Origin: Bacteroidota bacterium | Lineage (GTDB): Bacteria; Bacteroidota; Bacteroidia; Chitinophagales; Chitinophagaceae | Length of the DNA stretch: 64,000 nucleotides | NCBI GenBank assembly: GCA_947452905.1 | Contig: CANGEP010000003.1 | Coordinates: forward strand, 202,861 to 266,860 | Reading direction: 5' to 3' | Shown here: positions 1 to 8,745 of the stretch, piece by piece | Layout: each line of letters opens with the position of its first letter | Numbering within the stretch: position 1 is the first letter of the stretch | Program-made: the position numbers and the translations under genes | The notes under the pieces: generated by a model | The model's input: only the letters and a program-made list of their open reading frames with translations | Databases searched by the model: none | Told to the model about the DNA's origin: nothing

Positions 1-2
1 TA

Positions 3-1076
3 AACAACAGTGGTTCTTATTTGCAAAAATTTTCTCGTTTAACTGCCAGATTTATAAGCGTAAGTGGAGTGGTGGATGGCAACGCAGTAGATGCTAAGAA
101 TATAATTGTAGTAACAGCAGAACCTACAGTGACTGTAAATGAAAATAGCGGCTATGAAATAGTGAAGATAAATAAAGAAGACAATATGGGGATGCTAGCT
201 AGAAAATATATCACTAGTGCTAAACCCTTATTGGTTTTAGTAGACGAAAGCTTTGCCAATAATTTTGGAAGACTTACTTCTTTGAAAGGTAATATTACAG
301 CAAACCAAAAAACGGTAGTATTTATTTTAACCAATACTACACCTACTAAATATACCATTGAAGCTACCCATAAAATAGAAGAACAACATTTAGCGAATGT
401 AGTATCTGTAATTCCTGGTAAATCATTGGCCAATGAATTTGTTATTTTTTCTGGGCATTACGATCACTTAGGTATTAATAGTAGTAAGGCTGTAAATGGA
501 GATTCTATTTATAATGGTGCCAATGATGATGCAGCTGGTACTACTGCAATGATTATGTTATCGAAATATTTTAAAAAATTAAATAACAATGAAAGAACTT
601 TAATTTTTGTTGCCTTTACTGCCGAAGAAGTGGGTGGATTTGGCGCTCAGTATTTTTCGAAACAATTAGATCCATTAACTGTTAAAGCTATGTTTAATTT
701 AGAGATGATAGGTACGGAAAGTAAATGGGGTAAAAATAGTGCTTACATAACTGGTTATGAAAAAACGAATATGGGCGCTATACTACAAAAAAATTTAGAG
801 GGTACTGGTTTTCAATTTTACCCAGATCCTTATACCGATCAAAATTTGTTTTACAGATCTGATAATGCTACACTTGCTCGTTTAGGAGTTCCAGCGCATA
901 CTATTTCAACTTCTAAAATGGATAGTGAACCCAATTATCATAAAGTAAGTGATCAATTTGAGACCTTAGATATGAATAATATGAACGAAATTATAAAAGC
1001 GATTGCCTTAAGTTCACAAAGTATTATTTCTGGTAAAGACACCCCTTCAAGAGTAGATACGACTCAATTAAAATAG
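3..1076 (+). CDS. M28-family zinc metallopeptidase, 5' truncated
   Basis: Secreted or periplasmic aminopeptidase-type hydrolase of family M28. The reading frame is open to the left edge of the window, so the N-terminus, including any signal peptide, lies outside; the TTG at 21 is not a real start. The two-zinc site is visible: HYDHLG (first His ligand), GANDDAAGT (bridging Asp), AEEVGG (catalytic Glu and ligand Glu), NLEMIG (where many relatives have Asp instead of Glu) and a late NYHKVSD His. The first third probably belongs to a PA-type insert. A strong terminator follows. The family call is firm; the substrate is unknown. Another M28 protein is at 35284-36750. Confidence 0.93.
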   Translation, partial: NNSGSYLQKFSRLTARFISVSGVVDGNAVDAKNIIVVTAEPTVTVNENSGYEIVKINKEDNMGMLARKYITSAKPLLVLVDESFANNFGRLTSLKGNITANQKTVVFILTNTTPTKYTIEATHKIEEQHLANVVSVIPGKSLANEFVIFSGHYDHLGINSSKAVNGDSIYNGANDDAAGTTAMIMLSKYFKKLNNNERTLIFVAFTAEEVGGFGAQYFSKQLDPLTVKAMFNLEMIGTESKWGKNSAYITGYEKTNMGAILQKNLEGTGFQFYPDPYTDQNLFYRSDNATLARLGVPAHTISTSKMDSEPNYHKVSDQFETLDMNNMNEIIKAIALSSQSIISGKDTPSRVDTTQLK

Positions 1077-1094
1077 AGGGTATTAAAGAGCACC

Positions 1095-1128
1095 AAAAAA
1101 GCCGCTCCATTTTGGAGCGGCTTTTTTG
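1095..1128. terminator. Rho-independent terminator, probably bidirectional
   Basis: A perfect stem GCCGCTCC / GGAGCGGC with a short loop is flanked by A residues on the left and a T run on the right. It can end both the rightward M28 peptidase transcript and the leftward DoxX-like transcript, whose stop codons face it. Confidence 0.9.
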
Positions 1129-1144
1129 ATATAAAAAATTGATT

Positions 1145-1513
1145 TTATTTTTTTGCTGCTTGTAATTTATGAAAGCTAATATAAGAGGCAAGAAGTAAAC
1201 CAAAGAATAGCAATGCCATCATACCAAAAGGCACAAAGGAATCTCCTATTGCCATATGGGCAATAAAAGCAGTTAGGTACATAATCCCAAAACCTACATA
1301 TGCCCATTCTTTAACACGAGCAGGCACTGCGGGTACAATCAATAACACTAGTCCAATGAGTTGTCCAATACTCACTTCAAGACCCAAATAACGAGGAATT
1401 AAAAGATGATTTGTTCCATCAATAGCCATTTGTGAGTTCATTTGAATTGCGCTCAATGAGAATAAGCAAATAATGCCCGTAGTAACCCAATAAATAATTT
1501 TAGTAGTTTTCAT
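1145..1513 (-). CDS. DoxX-like four-helix membrane protein
   Basis: A 122-residue inner-membrane protein with four predicted hydrophobic helices, starting with a Lys-led first helix (residues about 5-22) and ending in a short basic tail. The pattern, including the GLEVSIGQLIGLVLL helix and the Gly-rich third helix, fits the DoxX-like (DoxX_2) family, whose biochemical role is poorly defined. It stands alone, divergent from the NTF2-like gene at 1586. The length is normal for the family. No catalytic motif is visible, so only the family is assigned. Confidence 0.75.
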   Translation of the reverse strand: MKTTKIIYWVTTGIICLFSLSAIQMNSQMAIDGTNHLLIPRYLGLEVSIGQLIGLVLLIVPAVPARVKEWAYVGFGIMYLTAFIAHMAIGDSFVPFGMMALLFFGLLLASYISFHKLQAAKK

Positions 1514-1585
1514 AGAGTGGTTAGTTTAATAAAATTTTTATATTTGAATACAATATACATTTACTTTTATAAAATTGCAAAAATC

Positions 1586-2050
1586 ATGAATTCTAAATTA
1601 ATACTACTTATAGCTTTTAGTTTTATTATTACAAAAACAGTAAGCGCTCAAAATAATAGTTCTAATAATGAGTTGGAAAAAGAGGCAGTTAAAGCAGTAA
1701 TTAAAAAAACTTTTACAGCTATGATAAATGCCGATACTGTTTTACTTAAATCTTGTTTTGCACCTGGCTCGGTTTTGCAAATTGTACAAAATCAAAAAGA
1801 CTCTGTCATAGTAAGAACCAGGACTGCGGCTGAATTTGTTACAGGTATTGGCAAACAAGTGGCAGGGGCTTTGGATGAAAAATCTTTCGATGAAATTATT
1901 TATGTAGACAAAGAATTAGCTACTGCTTGGGCGCCCTATACTTTCCATTTAAATGGAAAGTTTTCCCACAAGGGTATAGATAGTTTTCAATTTGTTAAAT
2001 TAAAAGAGGGCTGGAAAATTCAATACCTTATTTATAATATGTATCAATAA
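1586..2050 (+). CDS. Secreted NTF2/SnoaL-like (lumazine-binding type) protein
   Basis: A 154-residue protein with a cleavable signal peptide ending in VSAQ, so exported. The rest has the cone-shaped NTF2-like pattern: a helical start (EKEAVKAVIKKTFTAMINAD), then strands ending in FKFVKLKEGWKI-like residues, as in Bacteroidota nuclear-transport-factor-2/lumazine-binding relatives. I prefer the ATG at 1586 because it places the signal peptide at the N-terminus; an in-frame upstream start at 1517 would add a meaningless hydrophobic extension. The 3' end overlaps the convergent asparaginase gene by 7 bases. No catalytic function can be assigned. Confidence 0.65.
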   Translation: MNSKLILLIAFSFIITKTVSAQNNSSNNELEKEAVKAVIKKTFTAMINADTVLLKSCFAPGSVLQIVQNQKDSVIVRTRTAAEFVTGIGKQVAGALDEKSFDEIIYVDKELATAWAPYTFHLNGKFSHKGIDSFQFVKLKEGWKIQYLIYNMYQ

Positions 2051-2535
2051 GATTCAAACTCGCCCTTGGTTGTATTTTTTCTTACTTTACCTGCTTCAAA
2101 TACTTTTCCGTTCATAGCAATATAAACGCCAGGTCCTAATACTTGCACAAATGCAAGGGCACTACCTAAATTAAAGAGCCCGTCAGAGCTACCAAATTTA
2201 TAAGGTACCATAGCCCCTGTAAGTACAATCGTTTTATGTGCACAATGCCCAAGTAAATAATCGGCTGTGATAGTCATCGTGTCGGTACCATGTGTGATGA
2301 GTATTTTGGATGCATTAGTGGTATTACAAGCTTTAGCAATGGTTTCTCTATCAGCATCCACAAAATCAAGACTATCTTTCATCATGAGCGTTTCAATGGA
2401 TAATTCCAGTCGGCTTCGTCCCAAATCAAGCATTTCAAATAAATGGGTTTCTTTAAAGTATAAACTTCCATTTAGCTCATTATACTCCTTGTCAAATGTA
2501 CCTCCTGTAACAAATACTTTTATACCTGTATGCAT
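2044..2535 (-). CDS. Single-domain asparaginase-like protein
   Basis: A 163-residue protein covering only the N-terminal domain of the L-asparaginase fold. The first catalytic Thr motif TGGTFD (residues about 10-15) and the second motif HGTDTM (about 80-85) are both present, followed by LTGAMVP and SSDGLFNL. Ordinary asparaginases are about twice as long and have a C-terminal domain that completes the active site across subunits; it is absent here and does not follow in another frame. The gene is last in a three-gene operon (VOC protein, esterase, asparaginase), two bases after the esterase stop. It may act in the cytosol; amide substrate uncertain. Confidence 0.8.
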   Translation of the reverse strand: MHTGIKVFVTGGTFDKEYNELNGSLYFKETHLFEMLDLGRSRLELSIETLMMKDSLDFVDADRETIAKACNTTNASKILITHGTDTMTITADYLLGHCAHKTIVLTGAMVPYKFGSSDGLFNLGSALAFVQVLGPGVYIAMNGKVFEAGKVRKNTTKGEFESY

Positions 2536-2537
2536 GG

Positions 2538-3416
2538 TTATTTTTGTCTAAAATTATCACCAATAAAAGATAATGCATTAATGATTCCTGTTCTCCAATA
2601 GGTCCAATTATGAGCACCATCTCTCATTCTAAATTCATGAGGAACTTTTTTATCTGTTAAAGCAATATGTAATTTTGCATTTGCTACTGATAAATAGTCG
2701 TCGTCACCACAATCAATCCAATACTTAACAGCGGATAATTCTTCACTTGTTTTTTTAGTGATTATATCAAAAGCACTATTTTCTGTCCAGGTAAGATTGA
2801 GTCTTTCCTTACCTTTTAAATTTTTACCGATGGGTGCTCCATATAATCTATTGTACTGGCCATCTTGTAAGCCCTCTAAATCACTATCTGTATAAATGGC
2901 AGCACTTAAAGGCGCGGCCGCCACAAATAAATCAGGGTGCTTTAAAGCATACATTAGAGATCCGTATCCACCCATGGATAATCCAGCTATACCACGAAAT
3001 CTTTTTTCTGTTTTTACTTTATAGGTTTTCTCAATATGAGGTATTAATTCTTTAACAAAGAAATCTTCATAGTTTAAAGAGCCATCTGCTGCATTAATAT
3101 AAAAACTAGAAAAGCCATCTGGTGTAACAATAACCATAGGCGGTATGACCCCCGTTTTAATGGCTTCATCTGCCAATCGATTAATTTCACCAAATTGAAT
3201 CCAACCATTGTCGGCATCACCCAAACCGTGAAGCAGATAGGTGGTAGGATAGGTTCTTTCACTGGTATAATAATCTGCAGGTAAATAAATGCTGTAATGA
3301 ACTTCTCTATTTAAAATCTCGCTTTTAATCACTTGTTTTTCCTTTACAAAACCTTGTGCAAAAGAAAAATTAAAAGCTATAATAGCAATGTGTAAAAAAC
3401 TTATTTTTTTTATCAT
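2538..3416 (-). CDS. Secreted esterase D/S-formylglutathione-hydrolase-like alpha/beta hydrolase
   Basis: A 292-residue putative esterase (PF00756 type) with a signal peptide ending at about residue 21. The oxyanion region is LLHGLGD (about 61-67), the nucleophile elbow GLSMGG contains Ser147, and a late GAHNW supplies the likely catalytic His. This fold is shared with ferulic-acid/xylan esterases and the esterase domains of siderophore hydrolases; the exact ester substrate cannot be read. It sits 11 bases after the VOC gene and 2 bases before the asparaginase gene, all leftward, so co-transcription is likely. Confidence 0.88.
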   Translation of the reverse strand: MIKKISFLHIAIIAFNFSFAQGFVKEKQVIKSEILNREVHYSIYLPADYYTSERTYPTTYLLHGLGDADNGWIQFGEINRLADEAIKTGVIPPMVIVTPDGFSSFYINAADGSLNYEDFFVKELIPHIEKTYKVKTEKRFRGIAGLSMGGYGSLMYALKHPDLFVAAAPLSAAIYTDSDLEGLQDGQYNRLYGAPIGKNLKGKERLNLTWTENSAFDIITKKTSEELSAVKYWIDCGDDDYLSVANAKLHIALTDKKVPHEFRMRDGAHNWTYWRTGIINALSFIGDNFRQK

Positions 3417-3427
3417 TTTAATTATTT

Positions 3428-3877
3428 TTAAAATTGATCATCATTAATTTCAATCCAATAGCCATCTGGATCTTGTAACCAAACCTGATGCACCCCATCT
3501 ACTCTATTAGTAATTTTATTTTTATTGCCTTCTTTATCTTCATAGCTCCAATGAGCAGCATTTAATTGCTGTAAAAAAATAGTAAAATTGGGTACTGTAA
3601 AACAAGTGTGTTGGTTTTTATAGTAATCCTTTTTTACATCTGCTCCTTGAATTACATGTAGCATAGTGTGCTCGGCTGTTTTATACCAAATATGTTTGCC
3701 ATCATGAAAAGGTTCGGCAATACTATCTAAGCCAATTATTTTTGAATAAAACGCCCCCGATTTAGCTAAGTCCATTACATAAATGGCGGTATGATTGATA
3801 TGAACTTTTGATGCATTGGTTTGTGCCATAGTGAGCATTGAAAATAAAAGAAGGCCTGCCGTTAACACAATTTTCAT
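3428..3877 (-). CDS. Exported glyoxalase/VOC-fold protein
   Basis: A 149-residue vicinal-oxygen-chelate protein with a signal peptide (residues 1-19). The fold is seen in the opening HINHTAIYVMDLAKSGAFYSKIIGLD and the closing HQVWLQDPDGYWIEIND, where the His and Glu positions match metal ligands of glyoxalase-type enzymes. Export is unusual for true glyoxalase I but common for Bacteroidota VOC paralogues. It is the first gene of the operon running left through the esterase and asparaginase genes, and is divergent from the DUF1684 gene at 4029. Reaction unknown. Confidence 0.82.
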   Translation of the reverse strand: MKIVLTAGLLLFSMLTMAQTNASKVHINHTAIYVMDLAKSGAFYSKIIGLDSIAEPFHDGKHIWYKTAEHTMLHVIQGADVKKDYYKNQHTCFTVPNFTIFLQQLNAAHWSYEDKEGNKNKITNRVDGVHQVWLQDPDGYWIEINDDQF

Positions 3878-4028
3878 ATTTATTTATTTTGATCTTTCAA
3901 GGTACAAAATAATTACAATAAGCCATGCTTGTTAACTTAATACCAATTAAATAACCTACTAAAATAATAGACTAATAAAAATTATGCCTATATTTGTACT
4001 TTCTTATATTTATGTTTAAATCCTTTCC

Positions 4029-4913
4029 ATGAAAAAATTATTTATTCTTACTAGTTTGATATTCGTATTTACAATAGGAAAGGCACAAAATGATCCTTAT
4101 TTACAATCTATTAATGATTGGCATAAAGCCAGAATTAATTATTTAAAAGCGCCAGAAGGTTGGTTAAATTTAGAAGGACTATTTTGGCTTCACCAAGGGG
4201 TAAATAGTTTTGGCAGTAGTTCTAAGGCCGATGCGAAATATGAACAACCCACTTTTCCCTCTGTTTTAGGTTATTTTATTTTGCAAGGCGATTCGGTTCA
4301 ATGGAAAAACGAAGGAGCGCCATTAATTTCTATTAATAATACTACTTACAGAAACCAGTCACCCATTACTGTTTTTAACAATAATGGAGTGAATTCGGTT
4401 ATGGATTACACACATTATAGTTGGGTAGTAATTAAAAGGGAAGATAAAATTGGGATTCGATTTAGAAACTATCAAGCCCCTTTATTAAAAACATTTCCTG
4501 GACTTACTTATTTCCCTATATCAACTAAATGGCGTGTTAAAGCGAAACTAGAAAAACCTATTCAAGATTTTATAATGATTTCAAATATTTTGGGCCAAAC
4601 AACGGCTCAAAAATCAGCTGGGACACTTCATTTTAGTATTGATGGCAAAGAGTATACATTAGATGCTACCAATGAAGGGGCTTCTTTATTTATCGCTTTT
4701 GCCGACCTCACCACAGGAGAAACTACTTATGGATCGGGCAGGTATATGGACCTTGAAAAACCAGACGCAGAAGGCAATACCTATATTGATTTTAATAAAG
4801 CTTATAATCCACCTTGTGCTTTTACTGCTTTTGCCACTTGTCCATTACCTCCTAAACAAAACAGGCTTTCCATTGCCATACTTGCAGGAGAAAAAAAATA
4901 TGGCCATCATTAA
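4029..4913 (+). CDS. DUF1684 domain protein, secreted
   Basis: A 294-residue protein with a signal peptide (residues 1-19). The conserved opening SINDWHKARINYLKAPEGWLNLEGLFWL and the closing FNKAYNPPCAFTAFATCPLPP with LSIAILAGEKKY are diagnostic of DUF1684. No enzymatic function has been firmly assigned to this family as far as I know. The end of the gene is followed after 24 bases by the nucleotide-sugar dehydrogenase gene on the same strand, though no functional link is obvious. Length and both family ends are intact. Confidence 0.85.
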   Translation: MKKLFILTSLIFVFTIGKAQNDPYLQSINDWHKARINYLKAPEGWLNLEGLFWLHQGVNSFGSSSKADAKYEQPTFPSVLGYFILQGDSVQWKNEGAPLISINNTTYRNQSPITVFNNNGVNSVMDYTHYSWVVIKREDKIGIRFRNYQAPLLKTFPGLTYFPISTKWRVKAKLEKPIQDFIMISNILGQTTAQKSAGTLHFSIDGKEYTLDATNEGASLFIAFADLTTGETTYGSGRYMDLEKPDAEGNTYIDFNKAYNPPCAFTAFATCPLPPKQNRLSIAILAGEKKYGHH

Positions 4914-4937
4914 TGTGTCCATTAACTTTGGTTGCAA

Positions 4938-6206
4938 ATGAACTTTACAAATAAGCAACCAACAATTGCCATAATAGGTTTAGGCTATGTGGGCTTACCA
5001 TTGGCGGTAGCTTTTGGCAAGTATTATAAGGTAGTTGGTTTTGACACCAATGTAAAACGTGTATCCTCTCTGCAAGAAGGACAAGATGATACCTTACAAT
5101 GCAAAGAGGAAGAAATAAAATTAGCAACACAATTACAATTTTCTTCGGATCTAAATAGTATTGCGCATGCGCAGGTTTATATTGTAACAGTGCCCACTCC
5201 GGTAGATGAAAATAAAAACCCCGATTTACAGTCATTATTAGCGGCTTCTAAAATGATTGGCGCTATTTTAAAAAAAGGAGATATTGTAGTATATGAAAGC
5301 ACTGTCTACCCTGGATGTACCGAAGAAGATTGTGTGCCAGTATTGGCAAAAGAAAGTGGCTTAGCTTTTAATATTGATTTTTTTGTAGGATATTCTCCCG
5401 AACGAATTAATCCGGGTGATACTAAAAACACACTTACTAAAATTATAAAATTAACCGCTGGCTCCACTCCTGATGCAGCAAATTATATTGATGCGCTATA
5501 TGCTCGAATTATTGAAGTGGGAACTTTTAAAGTAAGTAGTATTAAAGTAGCAGAAGCTGCCAAAGCCATTGAAAATGCACAAAGAGATATAAATATTTCT
5601 TTTGTAAATGAACTTGCTTTGATTTTTGATAAAATGAATATTGATACTCATGAGGTGCTAGCCGCAGCAGCCACCAAATGGAATTTTTTATCCTTCAAGC
5701 CCGGCTTAGTGGGTGGGCATTGTATTGGCGTGGATCCATATTACTTGGCTCATAAAGCAACTCAATTGGGACATACACCACAAGTAATATTATCAGGGCG
5801 AAAAGTGAATGATGCAATGAGTAGTTTTATTACCGATAAATTAATTCGCTTATTGGCAAAAAACAATCAAGATATTAATGGGGCTAAAGTATTAATATTA
5901 GGGGTAACCTTTAAAGAGAATTGCCCGGATATTAGAAACTCAAAAGTGTTTGATATATATCATCAATTAAAGGAGAAAGGAGCCATGGTGGAGGCTTTTG
6001 ATCCATTTGCAGATGCGCATGAAGTGTTGCAAAAACAGGGTATAACGCTAAGTACCGATTTAAAAATCTATGACGCTATACTTATTACTGTAGCACACAG
6101 CTTTTTTGTTTCCCTTAACTATGAGCAATTAAAAACATCGGAGGCAACTGTTATTTTTGATACCAAAGCTATCTTGGATAAAAAAATAGTTACAGCAAGG
6201 CTGTAA
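4938..6206 (+). CDS. Nucleotide-sugar dehydrogenase (UDP-HexNAc 6-dehydrogenase, WbpA/TviB type)
   Basis: A 422-residue cytosolic NAD-dependent enzyme that oxidises the C6 hydroxyl of a UDP-sugar to a uronic acid for capsule, O-antigen or other surface polysaccharide. Seen: Rossmann motif GLGYVGLPLA near the N-terminus, VTVPTPVD, the ENAQRDINISFVNELA central helix, the GGHCIGVDPYYL catalytic Cys motif, and the C-terminal GVTFKENCPDIRNSKV. These details favour the WbpA/VipA (UDP-GlcNAc/GalNAc) branch over UDP-glucose dehydrogenase. ATG at 4938 is preferred over a TTG two codons upstream. No other polysaccharide genes lie nearby, so the product glycan is unknown. Confidence 0.93.
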   Translation: MNFTNKQPTIAIIGLGYVGLPLAVAFGKYYKVVGFDTNVKRVSSLQEGQDDTLQCKEEEIKLATQLQFSSDLNSIAHAQVYIVTVPTPVDENKNPDLQSLLAASKMIGAILKKGDIVVYESTVYPGCTEEDCVPVLAKESGLAFNIDFFVGYSPERINPGDTKNTLTKIIKLTAGSTPDAANYIDALYARIIEVGTFKVSSIKVAEAAKAIENAQRDINISFVNELALIFDKMNIDTHEVLAAAATKWNFLSFKPGLVGGHCIGVDPYYLAHKATQLGHTPQVILSGRKVNDAMSSFITDKLIRLLAKNNQDINGAKVLILGVTFKENCPDIRNSKVFDIYHQLKEKGAMVEAFDPFADAHEVLQKQGITLSTDLKIYDAILITVAHSFFVSLNYEQLKTSEATVIFDTKAILDKKIVTARL

Positions 6207-6217
6207 CTATTTTTTTA
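6179..6217. terminator. Bidirectional terminator overlapping the dehydrogenase stop codon
   Basis: The inverted repeat ATAGTTACAGC / GCTGTAACTAT is flanked by an A run and a T run. The right arm contains the TAA stop of the nucleotide-sugar dehydrogenase, so the hairpin is partly coding. It can also end the convergent penicillin-acylase-family transcript. Confidence 0.88.
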
Positions 6218-6232
6218 TCCTCCCTTACAAAT

Positions 6233-8317
6233 TTATTGAGGATGATAAATTTTTTCTGCTTTTTTAAGTACTTCGTTTTTATCAAGCGTCATAGGTTTTA
6301 AAATTTGTTTCTGATACATTTCTCTTTGATCTGCAAAATGCGCACTTTCTTTATGCATGCTTGCTCCAAATGTATTGACCGTTTCTATATGTGGTAAGCT
6401 ACCGTCTTTAGGGAAACGAACTAAATTAATATAAGCATCTCCACTATTCATCTTGCGTGTTCCATTCATATAAGGCTCAGACATTACTGCAGCTAATACA
6501 TCTGGCATTCCTCCTTGGGGCCAGCTTTCATCGCCACGCACTAATTTTTGTAAATCTCCTAAAACAATATCGGTGCGTCCAAAATTTTGCAATAGGTAAT
6601 CATTAATTTGTTGGTAAACAATAAGCGCTTCGTCTAAGGTTAATTTATCTTCTTTACGCTTTTTCATAACTTTTGGCACTAAATAATAAGCCAGATTATA
6701 AATAGCAGCTCCTTTACTTTCGGCCACTGCTGCATGATCCCAGCTTTTTAAAGTAGATATAATACTTGCAAGATTAGGATATTTATTTTCGTCAATTAAA
6801 AACATGCTATCTGCATTGTATCCATAAGGGAACAAAATTTTTGTAGGTAAGCTTCGATCAAATTTAATACGCTTTAAATCATCGTAGCTAATTTTTTCTT
6901 GCATATCTATTAAATCTTTAGCACGTCTAGATCGGTTATTGTGATAAGTTTCATATCCATCATTTACGTCATATTTTTTAGGATCTAAATTATATTTTTC
7001 GTCGGTGGCTAAAAAAGGCGAATGATTGGTATTAAATAAATAGCCACTTGCTGGATTTAATTGTTGTGGCAAATCAGATAATGGTTTAAACTTTGTCCAT
7101 AAAGTTTGTCTTGTGTTACCAGGCAAAGTACTATTCCAATGATAAGCAGTATCTGGATTGCGATAAGGCATTTTTCCATTAGAAATATAAAATATTGTAT
7201 CCTTATTATCGGCATACATAATATTAAACATGGGTAAATGATTTTGTGTTAATGCCTTTTTAAAGCTCGTAAAATTGGTAGCTCTATTCATAGCATACCA
7301 TTGTTGTAAAGCACCAGCATCCATGAGAGAAGGCAAACGCATAGCAAAATATTTTCCTTTGGGTGTTGCTACTGTAGGTCCATAAATTGTATTGTATACA
7401 GTTCGATAAACAGGAAAAGGAATTCCTTTAATTGATAATTTAATTCTTCTTTTTTCCAAGGGCAACCACTCATCGTCAACTTTATAAAATCCAGGATGCT
7501 CTTTATCGGTTTGTAATTGATAGATATCTATTTTATCTTGAAAATTAACCGTATGTGCCCAAGCTAAATTAGGTGTAACTCCATGAAAAATTAAGGGTGC
7601 TCCTGGAAACAATCCCCCTAGTATATTCCAACCTTCTTCACTTTGTAAATGTGCTTCATAAAAAGCAGTTGCTCCTTCAATGGGTTGATGTGCATTTATC
7701 ACTAACATGTTTTCGCCAGTAGTTGATTTTGATGCATGAATGGCAAAAGTGTTACTACCTTCCCCCGTAAAACCGGGTAGATGAGGTATTGTACCGTCTA
7801 ATATTTTAGGTAATGCTTTATCAACACCACAAAATACAGCTACCGAAAAAACGGTAGTGGCTAAGTAGTCCTCAACACTTACCGGAAAAACGTTTTTATT
7901 TAATACTTCCGATGGATGTGCTTTAGCGTAGGCTTCTAAGCCCATTAAATAGCCTTTTATTAAAGAGATAAATTTTGGGTCCATTGATCCAATTTGCTCG
8001 TCTACCACTGCTCTTGCATTTAGCAAACCCACTACAAAATCTACGGGAGCTCCTTTTTTTCCTAAATAAGTGGATAGTTTTCCTTTACCACTTAATAGCA
8101 AAGTTTGAATGGTGGTAAAATCATCTTCGGCATGCGCCCAAGCCAATCCATAAGCTACTTCGGGATCAGTGGGTGCAAAAATATGAGGTACGCCATAAGC
8201 GTCTCTGGCTATCGTTATTTTTTCCAGATGTATGATGGGTGCATTTTGTGCATGCACAAAGCATACACAAAAAGTAAATACAAAAACGCTAATGATTTTT
8301 TTAAAAGATGGCTGCAT
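6233..8317 (-). CDS. Penicillin acylase-family Ntn hydrolase (AHL/penicillin amidase), copy 1
   Basis: A 694-residue secreted N-terminal-nucleophile hydrolase that would cleave an amide bond of an acylated substrate such as an acyl-homoserine lactone, a beta-lactam side chain or another N-acyl amide. A signal peptide (1-23) precedes the alpha chain (RDAYGVPHIFA, AEDDF). The autoprocessing site is GEGSN with Ser188 as the new N-terminal nucleophile, followed by the beta chain. It shares only general family features with the copy at 13742-15985. Substrate cannot be told from sequence. It is convergent with the dehydrogenase and shares its terminator. Confidence 0.92.
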   Translation of the reverse strand: MQPSFKKIISVFVFTFCVCFVHAQNAPIIHLEKITIARDAYGVPHIFAPTDPEVAYGLAWAHAEDDFTTIQTLLLSGKGKLSTYLGKKGAPVDFVVGLLNARAVVDEQIGSMDPKFISLIKGYLMGLEAYAKAHPSEVLNKNVFPVSVEDYLATTVFSVAVFCGVDKALPKILDGTIPHLPGFTGEGSNTFAIHASKSTTGENMLVINAHQPIEGATAFYEAHLQSEEGWNILGGLFPGAPLIFHGVTPNLAWAHTVNFQDKIDIYQLQTDKEHPGFYKVDDEWLPLEKRRIKLSIKGIPFPVYRTVYNTIYGPTVATPKGKYFAMRLPSLMDAGALQQWYAMNRATNFTSFKKALTQNHLPMFNIMYADNKDTIFYISNGKMPYRNPDTAYHWNSTLPGNTRQTLWTKFKPLSDLPQQLNPASGYLFNTNHSPFLATDEKYNLDPKKYDVNDGYETYHNNRSRRAKDLIDMQEKISYDDLKRIKFDRSLPTKILFPYGYNADSMFLIDENKYPNLASIISTLKSWDHAAVAESKGAAIYNLAYYLVPKVMKKRKEDKLTLDEALIVYQQINDYLLQNFGRTDIVLGDLQKLVRGDESWPQGGMPDVLAAVMSEPYMNGTRKMNSGDAYINLVRFPKDGSLPHIETVNTFGASMHKESAHFADQREMYQKQILKPMTLDKNEVLKKAEKIYHPQ

Positions 8318-8398
8318 TGTTTTATTTTAAAAATGAGAACTGTAATTTATAGATTATATCTAAATTTGCGCTACTTATTACTAACTAAATAGATAACA

Positions 8399-8740
8399 AT
8401 GATAGAGTCAAAAAGGTTTGGATCCAATAAAGCATTAGTGGATATAGATGAAACTATCTGCTTTTATTCAAATAAAAGAGCCTATGAATTAGCTGAACCC
8501 AATTTTGATAATATCGCTAAAATTAATAAGTTGTATGAAGAAGGCTGGCATATCACTTATTGGACAGGAAGAGGTGAAAGCTCCAAGAGAGATTTAAGAG
8601 CACTAACTTTAAGCCAACTTACTACATGGGGTTGCAAGTTTCATGAGTTAATTACTGGCTATGATCCAAATGGCGGGCCTACAAAACCTAATTTTGATTT
8701 AGTAATTGACGATAAAGCAAAGCGAATCGAAGAGCTATAG
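8399..8740 (+). CDS. Small HAD-superfamily phosphatase-like protein
   Basis: A 113-residue cytosolic protein with the HAD catalytic motif I (LVDIDET, nucleophile Asp and acid/base Asp), motif II-like YWTGRGE, and a late VIDDKA motif supplying the last acidic pair. Short HAD proteins of this kind resemble capsule/LPS-associated phosphatases and polynucleotide-phosphatase-like folds; there is no cap domain, suggesting macromolecular or extended substrates (inference). Start ATG at 8399 faces the divergent acylase gene with an 81-bp gap. The 3' end is only 5 bases from the convergent YwaF-like gene. Confidence 0.8.
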   Translation: MIESKRFGSNKALVDIDETICFYSNKRAYELAEPNFDNIAKINKLYEEGWHITYWTGRGESSKRDLRALTLSQLTTWGCKFHELITGYDPNGGPTKPNFDLVIDDKAKRIEEL

Positions 8741-8745
8741 TAAGC

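Noticed and set aside
6233..8317. Specific call as an acyl-homoserine-lactone acylase (quorum quenching)
   Set aside because: The family fold is certain but substrate specificity cannot be read from the sequence; the same applies to the copy at 13742-15985.
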